This document shows positions 1-7,739 of a stretch of DNA of 32,846 nt, one piece after another. Each line of letters begins with the position of its first letter. Position 1 is the stretch's first letter. The stretch lies in the NCBI GenBank assembly GCA_009782915.1, contig WRIC01000019.1, positions 1-32,846 on the forward strand. Reading direction: 5' to 3'. Made by a program: the position numbers and the translations under genes. Below the pieces are notes generated by a model, which was given only the letters and a program-made list of their open reading frames with translations, did not search any database and had not been told where the DNA came from. The stretch comes from Propionibacteriaceae bacterium. GTDB lineage: Bacteria; Actinomycetota; Actinomycetes; Propionibacteriales; Propionibacteriaceae.

Positions 1-1383
1 CCACTCATCCCAATACGTGTAATCCCACTCAGTCACGGTTTGGGTCTCCGTCACCAACCCCAAAAACCTCTGCCTCACCTCATCAGTAAAATCCCTCGGA
101 GCCCCAGCATAACCAGCAGACGTAGTGACAGCCATCAACCCTGCAAAGGTTCCCCCACCCACACCAGAAATAAGAGCATTCAGGGCAGGATTCTCATCGT
201 ATGGGAAAAGAGCTTCCACGAATTCCTCGATGAACATCACCGTGTCATGCGCATCAAGCCCCTGTACCTCTAAATAGTTTTTCAGCAGAGGAAGCAAATG
301 CAGAAAGAACCCCAGTGGCATGGATACCGGGTCACCATAAGGTTCACTCGTATCCATAAGCTTAGACACCGCTCTATAACATAAAAAGGTGAAGTCTTTC
401 GCAGTCATGTGCCCACTAAGAAACCAAATCAACTCCTGCATCTGTGTCATAGCAGGGGTTTGTGTCGTAGCATCACGCTCCAAATCAAGAGACAAAGTTG
501 TGCCATCATTGTGGAAAATTGAATTAGGAATATGAGGTCGTTCGAATGTTACAGCGTCATCATAGTTTAAAGGAGCATCAACAAAATACTGGTTACTCCC
601 AAACACCTGCTGCAACAAAATATTCACATAATCATGCTGATGAGAAATATTAGTGATCTTCGAACCATGCGCTGCGATTTGGGGACCATACTTCAACATG
701 AAAATCCGGTTAAACCCCTGCCCATCAAACGACACCACCTGCTCCACCCGATCCCCAGCAACAATCCCAATATACTGCGCAGAATTCCCACCCTTAGAAT
801 GACCCGTCACCACAGCCCTAGCATCACCAGGAAAATCCTTCATCTGCTCAAGAAAACTATCCAAAGCCTGCTGCTGCCCGATCGTGTCCGCAACCGACAC
901 ATAGCCCCCCATCCCATTATCACGCCAATCAAAATCACCACTAGTGCCCTTCAACACAAACACCGGTGTCCCCCCATAATCAATCATCACCCTAGCACTC
1001 AAATGCTTCTCTGTTTCCTCACCCGGCTTCGGAGCACCACCCCATTGACCCGACAAATAACTAGTGGGACCCTGGTCCACACTCGTCACCTTCATCTGCC
1101 CATACACCCCCGGATTATCAACAATCTGATTGACCATCATCACGAACTCCTCCGGTGGCACATGCCCAGGACCACCACCCTTCGGACCCGACTCCGAAGC
1201 AGCCCTCAACTTCTCAGGATTCGCCTTCAAATCAACAGCCCACTTGTAGACCGTCTCGCCCTCTGGACCACCATACACAGTTCTAGGCTTCCCCGTATGA
1301 GGATCCGTGCCCACCTTGGTCGTATACACGATATTGCTGAGAATTAGGCACTCCTCCTCGGTTGGAGTCAACGGATCACCCAT
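1..1383 (-). CDS. DUF2974 (Mbeg1-like) alpha/beta-hydrolase, C-terminus cut by the window edge
   Basis: The frame is open from an ATG at 1383 to base 1, giving at least 461 residues (MGDPLTPTEEECLILSNIVY at the start) with no stop, so the C-terminus lies outside. A lipase-type nucleophile elbow GHSKGG is centred on Ser196. It is followed by SFDGQ (Asp near 219) and a HQHD segment (His248/His250), a plausible Ser-Asp-His triad. This arrangement is typical of DUF2974 proteins, which are predicted lipases or esterases. No signal peptide is visible. It is the last gene of a minus-strand operon and starts 3 nt after the stop of the single-TM gene. With two WXG100-sized proteins upstream, I infer a type VII-secreted effector; the substrate is unknown. 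An unrelated intracellular hydrolase is the alternative. Confidence 0.8.
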   Translation of the reverse strand, partial: MGDPLTPTEEECLILSNIVYTTKVGTDPHTGKPRTVYGGPEGETVYKWAVDLKANPEKLRAASESGPKGGGPGHVPPEEFVMMVNQIVDNPGVYGQMKVTSVDQGPTSYLSGQWGGAPKPGEETEKHLSARVMIDYGGTPVFVLKGTSGDFDWRDNGMGGYVSVADTIGQQQALDSFLEQMKDFPGDARAVVTGHSKGGNSAQYIGIVAGDRVEQVVSFDGQGFNRIFMLKYGPQIAAHGSKITNISHQHDYVNILLQQVFGSNQYFVDAPLNYDDAVTFERPHIPNSIFHNDGTTLSLDLERDATTQTPAMTQMQELIWFLSGHMTAKDFTFLCYRAVSKLMDTSEPYGDPVSMPLGFFLHLLPLLKNYLEVQGLDAHDTVMFIEEFVEALFPYDENPALNALISGVGGGTFAGLMAVTTSAGYAGAPRDFTDEVRQRFLGLVTETQTVTEWDYTYWDEW

Positions 1384-1386
1384 TAT

Positions 1387-2136
1387 TCACTCCTTCCACC
1401 ATTGATCAGACACCAAAAACTCTGCTACACTCGATAAAGGAAACCCTCTACCATACCGTAGTGAAGGATCACCATACACCGGCACAACACGCTCCTCAAA
1501 CATTTCAGGAGTATAACCCACGATGAATATATGCCCGTCTGAAGCTATCTCTGACAGCTCCTCTGTCAATGTTGGCATCAACTCCTCAACCGAGGCCTGT
1601 GTCACCACCTCAGACACCGGTAGATGAACAGTAAAATGAATCTCTTTCTCGTATCCTGGTGTTTCAATATGCTGCTTGAATTCTTCAAACGTGGTGGACG
1701 CATCCATCCATGTGGCGAAATCATGGTGCTGCCCTGGCGATTTTACCTCAATGAGACACCCGGGAAGATACGGCCACACAACATTCGCTGCTTTCTTCTC
1801 ATAGACCGGGCGCATCAAATTCCCCACATACCCATCAGAAAAATGCCACTCGCCCTTCAATATCATCGCCCGCGCGTAGACATAGTCTTCTGGGACACTC
1901 GACAATGCGTAAACCCCCTGAAAAGCACCCATCCTCGTCCGGGCGTATGCAAAAGGCTCCCCATACTTCTCCTCCAAATGCGCCAACATAGGCTTCTCCA
2001 CATCATCCCACGTAACAGGCGGCACACTACGACGAGAAAAATCCACCGAACACCTCCACAAACCCCCCACCACCAACAACACCACCACAAACACCACAAC
2101 AGAACGATGCCGAAAACCCTGCTGCGAACCCATCAC
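1387..2136 (-). CDS. Single-TM hypothetical protein of the hydrolase module
   Basis: The product is 249 residues from a GTG at 2136, or 248 from the ATG directly after it at 2133. A basic N-terminus (about 1-11) is followed by one strongly hydrophobic segment (about 12-28) rich in Val and Leu. A soluble domain of about 220 residues with many aromatic and acidic residues should lie outside the membrane. The Cys after the TM is not in a convincing lipobox, so a lipoprotein is unlikely. I do not recognise the soluble domain. The GTG overlaps the TAG of the upstream gene by one base, and the hydrolase gene begins 3 nt downstream, which implies translational coupling. A membrane-anchored immunity or accessory protein for the hydrolase is possible, but this is inference from context only. 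Confidence 0.75.
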   Translation of the reverse strand: MMGSQQGFRHRSVVVFVVVLLVVGGLWRCSVDFSRRSVPPVTWDDVEKPMLAHLEEKYGEPFAYARTRMGAFQGVYALSSVPEDYVYARAMILKGEWHFSDGYVGNLMRPVYEKKAANVVWPYLPGCLIEVKSPGQHHDFATWMDASTTFEEFKQHIETPGYEKEIHFTVHLPVSEVVTQASVEELMPTLTEELSEIASDGHIFIVGYTPEMFEERVVPVYGDPSLRYGRGFPLSSVAEFLVSDQWWKE

Positions 2137-2459
2137 TACTGCCCACCCTGTGCTGAACGATTCACATGAGTCACTCCCACACGCCCAGCCAACTCCTGAT
2201 CCGTGTAATCAAACCTATCAAGAATCAAAGACAAATATTCATAAAATCTGCTCGTACACTGCTGCATCGCCAAGGTAGCCCCCACAAACCCCTGAAGCGT
2301 CCCATCCATCGCCTCAGCAGAAACCGCATCCGACTCAACAAACATTGTATCAATAATATAAGCACCAGCAGCAATCTCACCCACAACCCTATCCAAATTA
2401 GCAACCGAAGCCCGGACAACCTCCAACTCCTCCTCATCAATCTCAATAGCATAACCCAT
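2136..2459 (-). CDS. Small helical WXG100/ESX-like protein
   Basis: This 107-residue protein is predicted to be almost entirely helical, with no TM segment or signal peptide. It is acidic at the N-terminus (IEIDEEELEVVR) and has a helix-break-helix outline like ESX/WXG100 proteins, although a clear WXG is missing from the turn. Near the C-terminus, FDYTDQELAGR contains Tyr85-x-x-x-Glu89, which matches the YxxxD/E export motif of type VII secretion substrates. It starts 8 nt after the stop of the 93-residue gene, with GGGG upstream of the ATG. The last base pairs overlap the start of the TM protein gene. A type VII partner or chaperone protein is my best reading; the family assignment is not secure. 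Confidence 0.7.
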   Translation of the reverse strand: MGYAIEIDEEELEVVRASVANLDRVVGEIAAGAYIIDTMFVESDAVSAEAMDGTLQGFVGATLAMQQCTSRFYEYLSLILDRFDYTDQELAGRVGVTHVNRSAQGGQ

Positions 2460-2467
2460 GCCAACCC

Positions 2468-2749
2468 CTAAAACTCGAACTGATCGATCTCGATAATTCC
2501 CTGAATGAAATCATCACTCTTACCCAGCATCTTCTCACTCACATCAGTTAATGCCCGACACACACCACCCATTTGCGTATCGAGATTCAGTATAGAACCA
2601 CGAATGACGCTCTGCATTAACGCGCGATCCAACACGAACTGACACAATTTCTGAAACTCTAACCCAGCCTCATTCAAATTCTCGGCATACACCCCAAGAA
2701 TCTGTTCAGCTATCAGAATCTCTGAATCGTCAACTACACACTTAGCCAC
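2468..2749 (-). CDS. Small helical protein, possible type VII secretion partner
   Basis: The product is 93 residues from a GTG at 2749, with a GGAAGG ribosome-binding site about 8 nt upstream. It is all-helical in appearance, without TM or signal peptide, and contains one Trp-free central region. Its size and position next to a second ESX-sized protein resemble the pairs of small helical LXG-accessory proteins that precede type VII effectors in other Gram-positives. No WXG motif is present and I cannot name a family. It sits 33 nt after the two-TM gene and 8 nt before the 107-residue gene, all on the minus strand. Confidence 0.65.
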   Translation of the reverse strand: MAKCVVDDSEILIAEQILGVYAENLNEAGLEFQKLCQFVLDRALMQSVIRGSILNLDTQMGGVCRALTDVSEKMLGKSDDFIQGIIEIDQFEF

Positions 2750-2782
2750 TTACTCAACCTTCCCGAGCACAAACGAATCATC

Positions 2783-3058
2783 CTATTCCTCCCCCTCTCG
2801 CTTACCACGAATCCAGGCAATCGTAGCTTTAATACTATAAACAACAGCCAGCAAGACACCAAAGAATCCAAGAGCATAAGGCACGGCATACAGGACCAGG
2901 TCTTTTGCCGTTCGTGGCAAGCCTGGCAGTAAATCAGACAGATAAAAAACTAAAAAAAATAGGGGGACGCCAACAATGATCAACACCAGGAAAAGTAAAA
3001 CAAGAAAGATATCTCCCGCCAATCCAAGAGACTCCCGAAAAATGTCATCATCGTCCAT
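2783..3058 (-). CDS. Two-TM hypothetical membrane protein, first gene of the module
   Basis: This 91-residue protein has an acidic N-terminus (MDDDDIF) and two long hydrophobic segments at about 14-42 and 53-78. It ends in a basic-acidic tail (IRGKREGEE). No enzyme motif is present. It is the promoter-proximal gene of the leftward operon and diverges from dnaK across about 225 bp. The ribosome-binding site is weak (AAGA just upstream of the ATG). Small two-TM proteins in such cassettes are often immunity or anchoring proteins, but nothing in the sequence proves that here. Confidence 0.65.
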   Translation of the reverse strand: MDDDDIFRESLGLAGDIFLVLLFLVLIIVGVPLFFLVFYLSDLLPGLPRTAKDLVLYAVPYALGFFGVLLAVVYSIKATIAWIRGKREGEE

Positions 3059-3177
3059 TCTTGCATTATTTCACATTGTTATCTGACAAGGAAATGAACC
3101 AACTATCGGAATTAAGCCGAGGAGCAAAGGGTTCAAACACGATTTATCTACTTAGAAATCACCCTAGAATTGACAAA

Positions 3178-3198
3178 CATGAGTCCGCTTCGCTCAGG
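3178..3198 (+). promoter_or_regulatory. HAIR-like HspR operator, distal copy
   Basis: The half-sites are CATGAGT and GCTCAGG, separated by 7 nt. The known HspR consensus is CTTGAGT-N7-ACTCAAG, so they match at 6/7 and 5/7 with the exact spacing. It lies upstream of the predicted dnaK -35 box and 38 bp from the proximal copy. Confidence 0.6.
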
Positions 3199-3203
3199 TT
3201 TAC

Positions 3204-3232
3204 TTGACTTGTAGACCTGAGTCCACTAGACT
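3204..3232 (+). promoter_or_regulatory. dnaK operon promoter (-35 and -10)
   Basis: A -35 box TTGACT (3204-3209) is separated by 17 nt from a -10 box TAGACT (3227-3232), which fits a housekeeping sigma factor. The start of transcription should fall near 3239, giving a leader of about 45 nt before dnaK. The -10 box lies inside the proximal HspR operator, so bound repressor would block polymerase. Confidence 0.6.
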
Positions 3233-3236
3233 CATG
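3216..3236 (+). promoter_or_regulatory. HAIR-like HspR operator, proximal copy
   Basis: The half-sites are CCTGAGT and ACTCATG with a 7-nt spacer, each 6/7 to the HspR consensus. It covers the -10 box of the dnaK promoter. Together with hspR as the last gene of the operon, this indicates the usual actinobacterial feedback loop in which HspR, helped by DnaK, represses its own operon. Confidence 0.75.
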
Positions 3237-3284
3237 TTTCCCGAGCGTACCGAGGGTGCGCAACCAGATCAATGGAGGAAAACA

Positions 3285-5129
3285 ATGGCTCGTGCAGTAG
3301 GAATCGACCTTGGCACCACAAATTCTGTGGTCGCCGTACTCGAAGGTGGAGAACCCACCGTTATCGCCAACGCTGAAGGTGCACGTACGACACCGTCGGT
3401 TGTCGCATTCGCTAAAGGCGGCGAAGTGCTCGTCGGTGAGGTCGCCAAAAGGCAGGCTGTCACCAACGTTGACCGTACGATTCGCTCCGTCAAGCGCCAT
3501 ATGGGAACTAACTGGTCAGTCGACATCGACGACAAGAACTACAAGCCACAACAGATTTCCGCTTTCGTCCTCCAGAAACTCAAAAGAGACGCTGAAGCAC
3601 ACCTCGGTGAACCCGTCACCAATGCAGTGATCACCGTGCCAGCGTACTTCTCTGATGCTGAACGCCAAGCAACCAAAGAAGCCGGCGAAATCGCTGGGCT
3701 GACCGTGGACCGCATCATCAACGAACCCACCGCTGCAGCGCTGGCCTATGGACTCGACAAAGGTGACAAAGAACAAACCGTTCTCGTTTTCGACCTGGGT
3801 GGTGGAACCTTCGACGTCTCCCTGCTCGAAATCTCTGATGGTGTCTTCGAGGTGAAAGCAACCAAAGGTGACAACCGCCTGGGTGGTGACGACTGGGATC
3901 AGTGCGTCGTCGATTGGATGGTCAAAGAATTCAAGAACTCCAACGGCATCGACCTCTCCAAAGACAAGATGGCTCGCCAGCGCCTCCAAGAAGCCGCCGA
4001 GCGCGCCAAGATCGAACTCAGCTCCGCACAAGAAACAGACATCAACCTGCCGTACATCACTGCTGGAGAAAACGGTGCCCTCCACCTGGAAGCCAAACTC
4101 ACCAGGGCAGAATTCCAGCGCATGACCCAGGATCTGTTGGATCGATGCCGTGCACCCTTCAACGCGGTGATCTCTGATGCTAAAACCTCGGTGGGCTCCA
4201 TCGATGAAGTCATCCTCGTTGGTGGATCCACACGCATGCCCGCCGTGGTGGACTTGGTGAAAGAACTCGCTGGGAAAGACGCCCACAAGGGTGTTAACCC
4301 CGATGAGGTTGTTGCCCTGGGTGCAGCCCTCCAAGCTGGCGTACTCAAAGGGGAAGTCAAGGATGTTCTCCTGCTGGATGTGACCCCACTCAGCCTCGGC
4401 ATCGAAACCAAAGGTGGAGTGATGTCGCGCATCATCGAACGCAACACCACCATCCCCACCAAGCGATCCGAGATCTTCACCACCGCTGATGACAACCAGC
4501 CCTCGGTGATGATCCAGGTTTATCAAGGTGAGCGCGAATTCGCCCGAGACAACAAGTCGTTGGGGAACTTCGAATTGACTGGCATCATGCCCGCTCCACG
4601 TGGGGTGCCCCAGATTGAGGTTGGTTTCGACATTGATGCCAACGGAATCGTGCACGTATCAGCCAAAGACCTCGCCACAGGTAAAGAACAATCCATGACC
4701 GTCACCGGTGGATCAGCGCTCAACAAAGACGAGATCGACAAGATGATGGCCGAAGCTGAATCACACGCCGAAGAAGACAAGAAGCGCCGCGAATCAGTGG
4801 AAATGCGCAACACCGCTGATGGGCTCGCCTTCTCCACCGAGAAACTACTCGACGAGCATGATGAAATCCTCACCGATGATGTGAAGAATCCTGTCAAAGA
4901 AGCTGTCGCTGCGTTGAAGACAGCCCTCGAAGGGACAGACAACGACGACGAGGTGAAAGCTGCCATGGAAGACCTCAACACCAAGGCAGCCGCTATGGGT
5001 CAAGCAGTCTATGCCGCTGCTCAGGAGCGTGAAGCCGCTGCTGGGGCCGGTGAAGGTGGCGAGGAAACCGCTTCCGGTGATGATGATGTTGTTGATGCTG
5101 AGATCGTGGATGAAGACGACCAGAAATGA
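3285..5129 (+). CDS. dnaK: Hsp70 chaperone DnaK
   Basis: This 614-residue cytosolic ATP-dependent chaperone folds and protects proteins together with DnaJ and GrpE. The start is the ATG at 3285 ([14 protein letters not shown]), behind GGAGG at 3274-3278. The frame is open 27 codons further upstream, but those codons cover the promoter. Visible signatures are IDLGTTNS near the N-terminus, [10 protein letters not shown] near residue 169 and VGGSTRMP near 309. The substrate-binding domain follows, with a helical lid and an acidic tail ending [13 protein letters not shown], typical of actinobacterial DnaK. Its TGA overlaps the grpE ATG by 4 nt, so the two are translationally coupled. Regulation by HspR is expected from the two operators upstream. 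Confidence 0.98.
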   Translation: MARAVGIDLGTTNSVVAVLEGGEPTVIANAEGARTTPSVVAFAKGGEVLVGEVAKRQAVTNVDRTIRSVKRHMGTNWSVDIDDKNYKPQQISAFVLQKLKRDAEAHLGEPVTNAVITVPAYFSDAERQATKEAGEIAGLTVDRIINEPTAAALAYGLDKGDKEQTVLVFDLGGGTFDVSLLEISDGVFEVKATKGDNRLGGDDWDQCVVDWMVKEFKNSNGIDLSKDKMARQRLQEAAERAKIELSSAQETDINLPYITAGENGALHLEAKLTRAEFQRMTQDLLDRCRAPFNAVISDAKTSVGSIDEVILVGGSTRMPAVVDLVKELAGKDAHKGVNPDEVVALGAALQAGVLKGEVKDVLLLDVTPLSLGIETKGGVMSRIIERNTTIPTKRSEIFTTADDNQPSVMIQVYQGEREFARDNKSLGNFELTGIMPAPRGVPQIEVGFDIDANGIVHVSAKDLATGKEQSMTVTGGSALNKDEIDKMMAEAESHAEEDKKRRESVEMRNTADGLAFSTEKLLDEHDEILTDDVKNPVKEAVAALKTALEGTDNDDEVKAAMEDLNTKAAAMGQAVYAAAQEREAAAGAGEGGEETASGDDDVVDAEIVDEDDQK

Positions 5130-5899
5130 GCGAGACCGATCACGATTGGGATGAGGAACTCAACAACCTCATCAGCGGGATGGGAGCATCAGATGATGCT
5201 CCCTCCAACACCGGTGAAACTAGTGACGTACCCGTGGAAGAGGTTGCCGAGCCCAAGACGCCCGAGCAACTCCTGGAAGAACGCACCGCCGACCTTCAAC
5301 GCCTCCAAGCCGAGTACGTCAACTACAAACGACGCGTCGACCGTGACCGTGATTTGGCGCGAAGGCGAGGAATCGAAGCCGTACTCGTCGACCTGTTGCC
5401 CATGCTCGACGGGATCGATGCGGCGCGTGCCCACGACGAACTCACCGGTGGGGCGTTGATGCTGGCCGAAGAAGTAGCCAAAGTGGCCACTAAATATGGC
5501 CTCGAAGGGTTCGGAGCTGAAGGCGACGAATTCGATCCACACATCCATGAAGCGCTCATGCACATGGACAAGCCAGGGTACGCGGTCGACTCGGTTGCTG
5601 AAATCTTTCAGCGCGGGTACCGCATCGGCGACAGGATCGTACGCCCTGCGCGAGTCGGTGTTGCGAGCGCTGACGACAGCCTTGCCGCCCCAGACAAGAC
5701 CGACACCCCAACAGGTGAGGATTCGACAGAAAGGAAACCAGAGATGACCAAGAAATGTTGCTGCTGCGAGAACTGCGACTGCTGTTACAAAGACTCCGAA
5801 TGCTGTGAGAGCCCCGACAAATGTGTCGAATGTACCTGCGAATGTGCCGACTGTGAGCGCTGTCGCAAGAAAGACTGCTGCGGAGAATGCGGCTCATAG
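5126..5899 (+). CDS. grpE: GrpE nucleotide exchange factor with an extra cysteine-rich C-terminal tail
   Basis: The frame encodes 257 residues. Residues 1-50 are an acidic disordered leader, about 48-85 is the long dimerisation helix, and about 85-180 is the rest of GrpE, ending in the family's usual [10 protein letters not shown]. GrpE releases ADP from DnaK. Normal family members stop here. In this gene the frame continues through a polar linker (about 181-206) into a 51-residue tail starting MTKKCCCC that has 18 cysteines, at tail positions 5-8, 11, 13, 14, 20, 21, 27, 30, 32, 34, 37, 40, 45, 46 and 49. There is no stop or frameshift between the two parts. The tail resembles a small metallothionein or zinc-binding protein. 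An internal ATG with its own ribosome-binding site begins the tail, so it may also be made alone. Confidence 0.93.
   Translation: MSETDHDWDEELNNLISGMGASDDAPSNTGETSDVPVEEVAEPKTPEQLLEERTADLQRLQAEYVNYKRRVDRDRDLARRRGIEAVLVDLLPMLDGIDAARAHDELTGGALMLAEEVAKVATKYGLEGFGAEGDEFDPHIHEALMHMDKPGYAVDSVAEIFQRGYRIGDRIVRPARVGVASADDSLAAPDKTDTPTGEDSTERKPEMTKKCCCCENCDCCYKDSECCESPDKCVECTCECADCERCRKKDCCGECGS
5744..5899 (+). other. Possible internally initiated cysteine-rich mini-protein inside grpE
   Basis: An in-frame ATG at 5744 (codon 207 of grpE) is preceded at a spacing of 8 nt by AAAGGA (5730-5735). Starting there would give a 51-residue protein with 18 Cys, 9 Lys or Arg, and many Asp and Glu. It contains CxC, CC and CxxC patterns of the type that bind zinc, copper or cadmium in metallothioneins. 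There is no similarity to the GrpE fold. It could be an independent gene whose upstream stop was lost, a fusion domain only, or both. Confidence 0.45.
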
Positions 5900-5923
5900 A
5901 GACGCATGCGAGGTGAGCCCCGC

Positions 5924-5934
5924 AAGGAGGTGAT
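5924..5934 (+). promoter_or_regulatory. Very strong Shine-Dalgarno sequence of dnaJ
   Basis: AAGGAGGTGAT matches the full anti-Shine-Dalgarno end of 16S rRNA. The GGAGG core lies 7 nt before the dnaJ ATG at 5938. This lets dnaJ initiate independently after the 38-nt gap behind grpE. Confidence 0.8.
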
Positions 5935-5937
5935 GAG

Positions 5938-7065
5938 ATGAGCCAAAAAGACTGGCTAGAGAAAGACTATTACGCTGTCCTGGGCGTGAACAAAGACGCC
6001 ACCGACGACCAGATTAAAAAGGCTTTTCGCAAACTAGCGCGGAAATACCACCCCGATCAAAACAAAGACTCCAGCGCCGAAAAAAAATTCAAAGAAGTCA
6101 CTGAAGCCAACGATATTCTCTCCGATCCCAAACAGAGGGCAGAATACGACCAGGCTCGATCCCTGTTCGGCTCAGGATTCCGCTTCCCCGGATCAGGTCG
6201 CGGGCAAGGGTCCACCATGGGGTTCGAAGACATCTTCGCTTCGGGAGGGTCAGGGCTCGGGGACATCCTGGGAGGATTCTTTGGCGGTGGAGGAGGGCAA
6301 AACCCGCGGGCACCGCGTCGAGGAAGCGACGTCGAGACCGAAGTAAAAATCGGTTTCAAAGACGCCGCCCAAGGAACCATGGTGTCACTGCGGCTCAGCT
6401 CAGAAACCGCCTGCGACTCCTGCCGAGGAACCGGCGCGCGCGCAGGGACCACACCGAAAGCCTGCCCATCATGCCACGGCTCAGGAATGACCGCCCGCCA
6501 ATCCGGGGGCTTCGCTGTTTCCGAACCCTGTGGACTGTGCCACGGTCGCGGACTCACCATTGATGACCCCTGCCCCCAGTGCTCCGGGACCGGGCAAGGA
6601 CGATCCAACCGAACTATTCAAGTACGCATCCCCGCCGGAGTGAACGACCATCAGCGTATTCGAATCAAAGGAAAAGGCGCGCCCTCGCCTGGGGGAGGTG
6701 TGGCCGGTGACCTCTATGTCGTGGTGCACGTCAACCCCGATCCCCTCTTCACCCGCCAAGGCGACCACCTCGCCATCACCGTACCCGTCACCTATGTGGA
6801 AGCAGCACTCGGCGCGGAAATCGGCGTACCCACCCTCGATGGAGGCCAAGTACGACTCAAAATCCCCGCGGGAACCAAAACCGGGCGAACATTTAGGGCC
6901 AAAGGCAAAGGAATCCAACTCAAGAATGGTTCAACCGATCTGCTCGTGACCGTACAAGTTCAAGTCCCTGAACACCTGTCGGTGGCCGCCCAGGAAGCTC
7001 TGCGGGCCTACGAAGCCGTCGCCGGGGAACCCAATCCGAGGGCGGACCTGAGAGCAGGTGAGTGA
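5938..7065 (+). CDS. dnaJ: Hsp40 co-chaperone DnaJ
   Basis: This 375-residue protein delivers substrates to DnaK and stimulates its ATPase. The J domain (about 8-75) contains the essential HPD at 38-40. A Gly/Phe-rich region follows (about 80-125). Next come four CxxCxGxG-type zinc-binding repeats starting near Cys159 ([32 protein letters not shown]), then the C-terminal substrate-binding domains. This is a complete type I DnaJ. It lies 38 nt after grpE behind an ideal ribosome-binding site. Its stop overlaps the hspR start. Confidence 0.97.
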   Translation: MSQKDWLEKDYYAVLGVNKDATDDQIKKAFRKLARKYHPDQNKDSSAEKKFKEVTEANDILSDPKQRAEYDQARSLFGSGFRFPGSGRGQGSTMGFEDIFASGGSGLGDILGGFFGGGGGQNPRAPRRGSDVETEVKIGFKDAAQGTMVSLRLSSETACDSCRGTGARAGTTPKACPSCHGSGMTARQSGGFAVSEPCGLCHGRGLTIDDPCPQCSGTGQGRSNRTIQVRIPAGVNDHQRIRIKGKGAPSPGGGVAGDLYVVVHVNPDPLFTRQGDHLAITVPVTYVEAALGAEIGVPTLDGGQVRLKIPAGTKTGRTFRAKGKGIQLKNGSTDLLVTVQVQVPEHLSVAAQEALRAYEAVAGEPNPRADLRAGE

Positions 7066-7475
7066 TGGCAGCATCAAAAAACCGGCTCCCACTCAAATTT
7101 GATACCCATGCGCCCTTGTTTCTCATCTCCACCGCTGCACGCCTAGCGGGGATGCACCCCCAAACCCTGCGCACCTATGATCGCATGGGGCTGGTGACCC
7201 CCCAGCGAACCGCTGGTCGAGGGCGACGCTATTCTATTGCTGACGTCGAACGGCTCCGATTGATTCACTATTTAACCCAAGATGAGGGCGTGAACCTCGT
7301 GGGTGTTCGCCAAATCCTGGACCTGCAATCGCAAGTGGATGCCCTCCAAGAAGAAGTAGTGCAACTCACCGAGCAGCTCCACCAGGCACGAACCACCACC
7401 CCCCGGTCGCGCCTATTCACCGCCTCCGCCGACGAGGTGTGGGTAAGAACCACCTCCCGGGCCATACTCCCGTGA
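7062..7475 (+). CDS. hspR: MerR-family heat-shock repressor HspR
   Basis: The product is 137 residues from a GTG at 7062 that overlaps the dnaJ TGA; an ATG at 7065 is the alternative. The winged helix-turn-helix spans about residues 20-85 ([20 protein letters not shown], then [15 protein letters not shown]). A C-terminal coiled coil follows ([19 protein letters not shown]). HspR represses the operon in which it is encoded, by binding HAIR inverted repeats. Two such repeats lie upstream of dnaK in this window. The gene is the last of the operon and is followed by a repeat element that could end transcription. Confidence 0.95.
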   Translation: MMAASKNRLPLKFDTHAPLFLISTAARLAGMHPQTLRTYDRMGLVTPQRTAGRGRRYSIADVERLRLIHYLTQDEGVNLVGVRQILDLQSQVDALQEEVVQLTEQLHQARTTTPRSRLFTASADEVWVRTTSRAILP

Positions 7476-7510
7476 CAATTGTCCGCAGTCCGCGGAGCAC
7501 ACTCCCCACC

Positions 7511-7594
7511 GTCATTCTGCGCGAAGTCGCAGAATCCAGACTCCACAGTCGAACAACTGGGTAGTCTGGACCCTGCGACTTCGCGCAGGGTGAC
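7511..7594 (+). repeat. REP/BIME-like double-hairpin element, copy 1
   Basis: This is an 84-bp imperfect palindrome made of two inward-facing hairpins. The left stem is ATTCTGCG/CGCAGAAT with loop CGAAGT, and the right stem is ACCCTGCG/CGCAGGGT with loop ACTTCG. Between them is a CCAGACT...AGTCTGG pair. The two hairpins differ by TT versus CC at the same places. It lies between the convergent ends of hspR and the deaminase gene, so it may act as a two-way terminator. Confidence 0.9.
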
Positions 7595-7739
7595 AGAGGA
7601 TAAGAGTTACTGGGTGATGGAGGATAGCGGTTACTGGGTGACGGTGGATAGCGGTTACTGGGTGACGGTGGATAGGAGTCACTGGGTGTCGGAGGATAGG
7701 AGTCACTGGGTGACGGGGGATAGCAGTTATTGAGTGACA
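7588..7739 (+). repeat. Tandem array with an exact 24-bp period derived from the REP end
   Basis: The motif GGGTGAC (with small variants) recurs at 7588, 7612, 7636, 7660, 7684, 7708 and 7732, always 24 bp apart. It follows the right end of repeat copy 1 and runs into the last codons of the dCMP deaminase gene on the other strand. Confidence 0.88.

Noticed and set aside
634-1347. Long plus-strand ORF of 237 codons
   Set aside because: It is the antisense shadow of the DUF2974 hydrolase gene. Its product is rich in His, Pro, Arg and Thr with no domain, whereas the minus strand reads a coherent hydrolase with GHSKGG.
3059-3177. Possible small gene or RNA upstream of the dnaK operators
   Set aside because: AT-rich region between divergent operons. 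I see no ORF with a ribosome-binding site and no stable hairpin; it probably holds only the promoter of the leftward operon.
3516-4655. 379-codon ORF opposite dnaK
   Set aside because: Antisense opening caused by dnaK codon usage, a common artefact for this gene. It has no ribosome-binding site, and the sense strand is certain.
7512-7733. ORFs spanning the 24-bp array between hspR and the deaminase gene
   Set aside because: Low-complexity readings of the repeat (SYWVTVD or HPVTAIH periods), with no start signal and overlap with hairpins.
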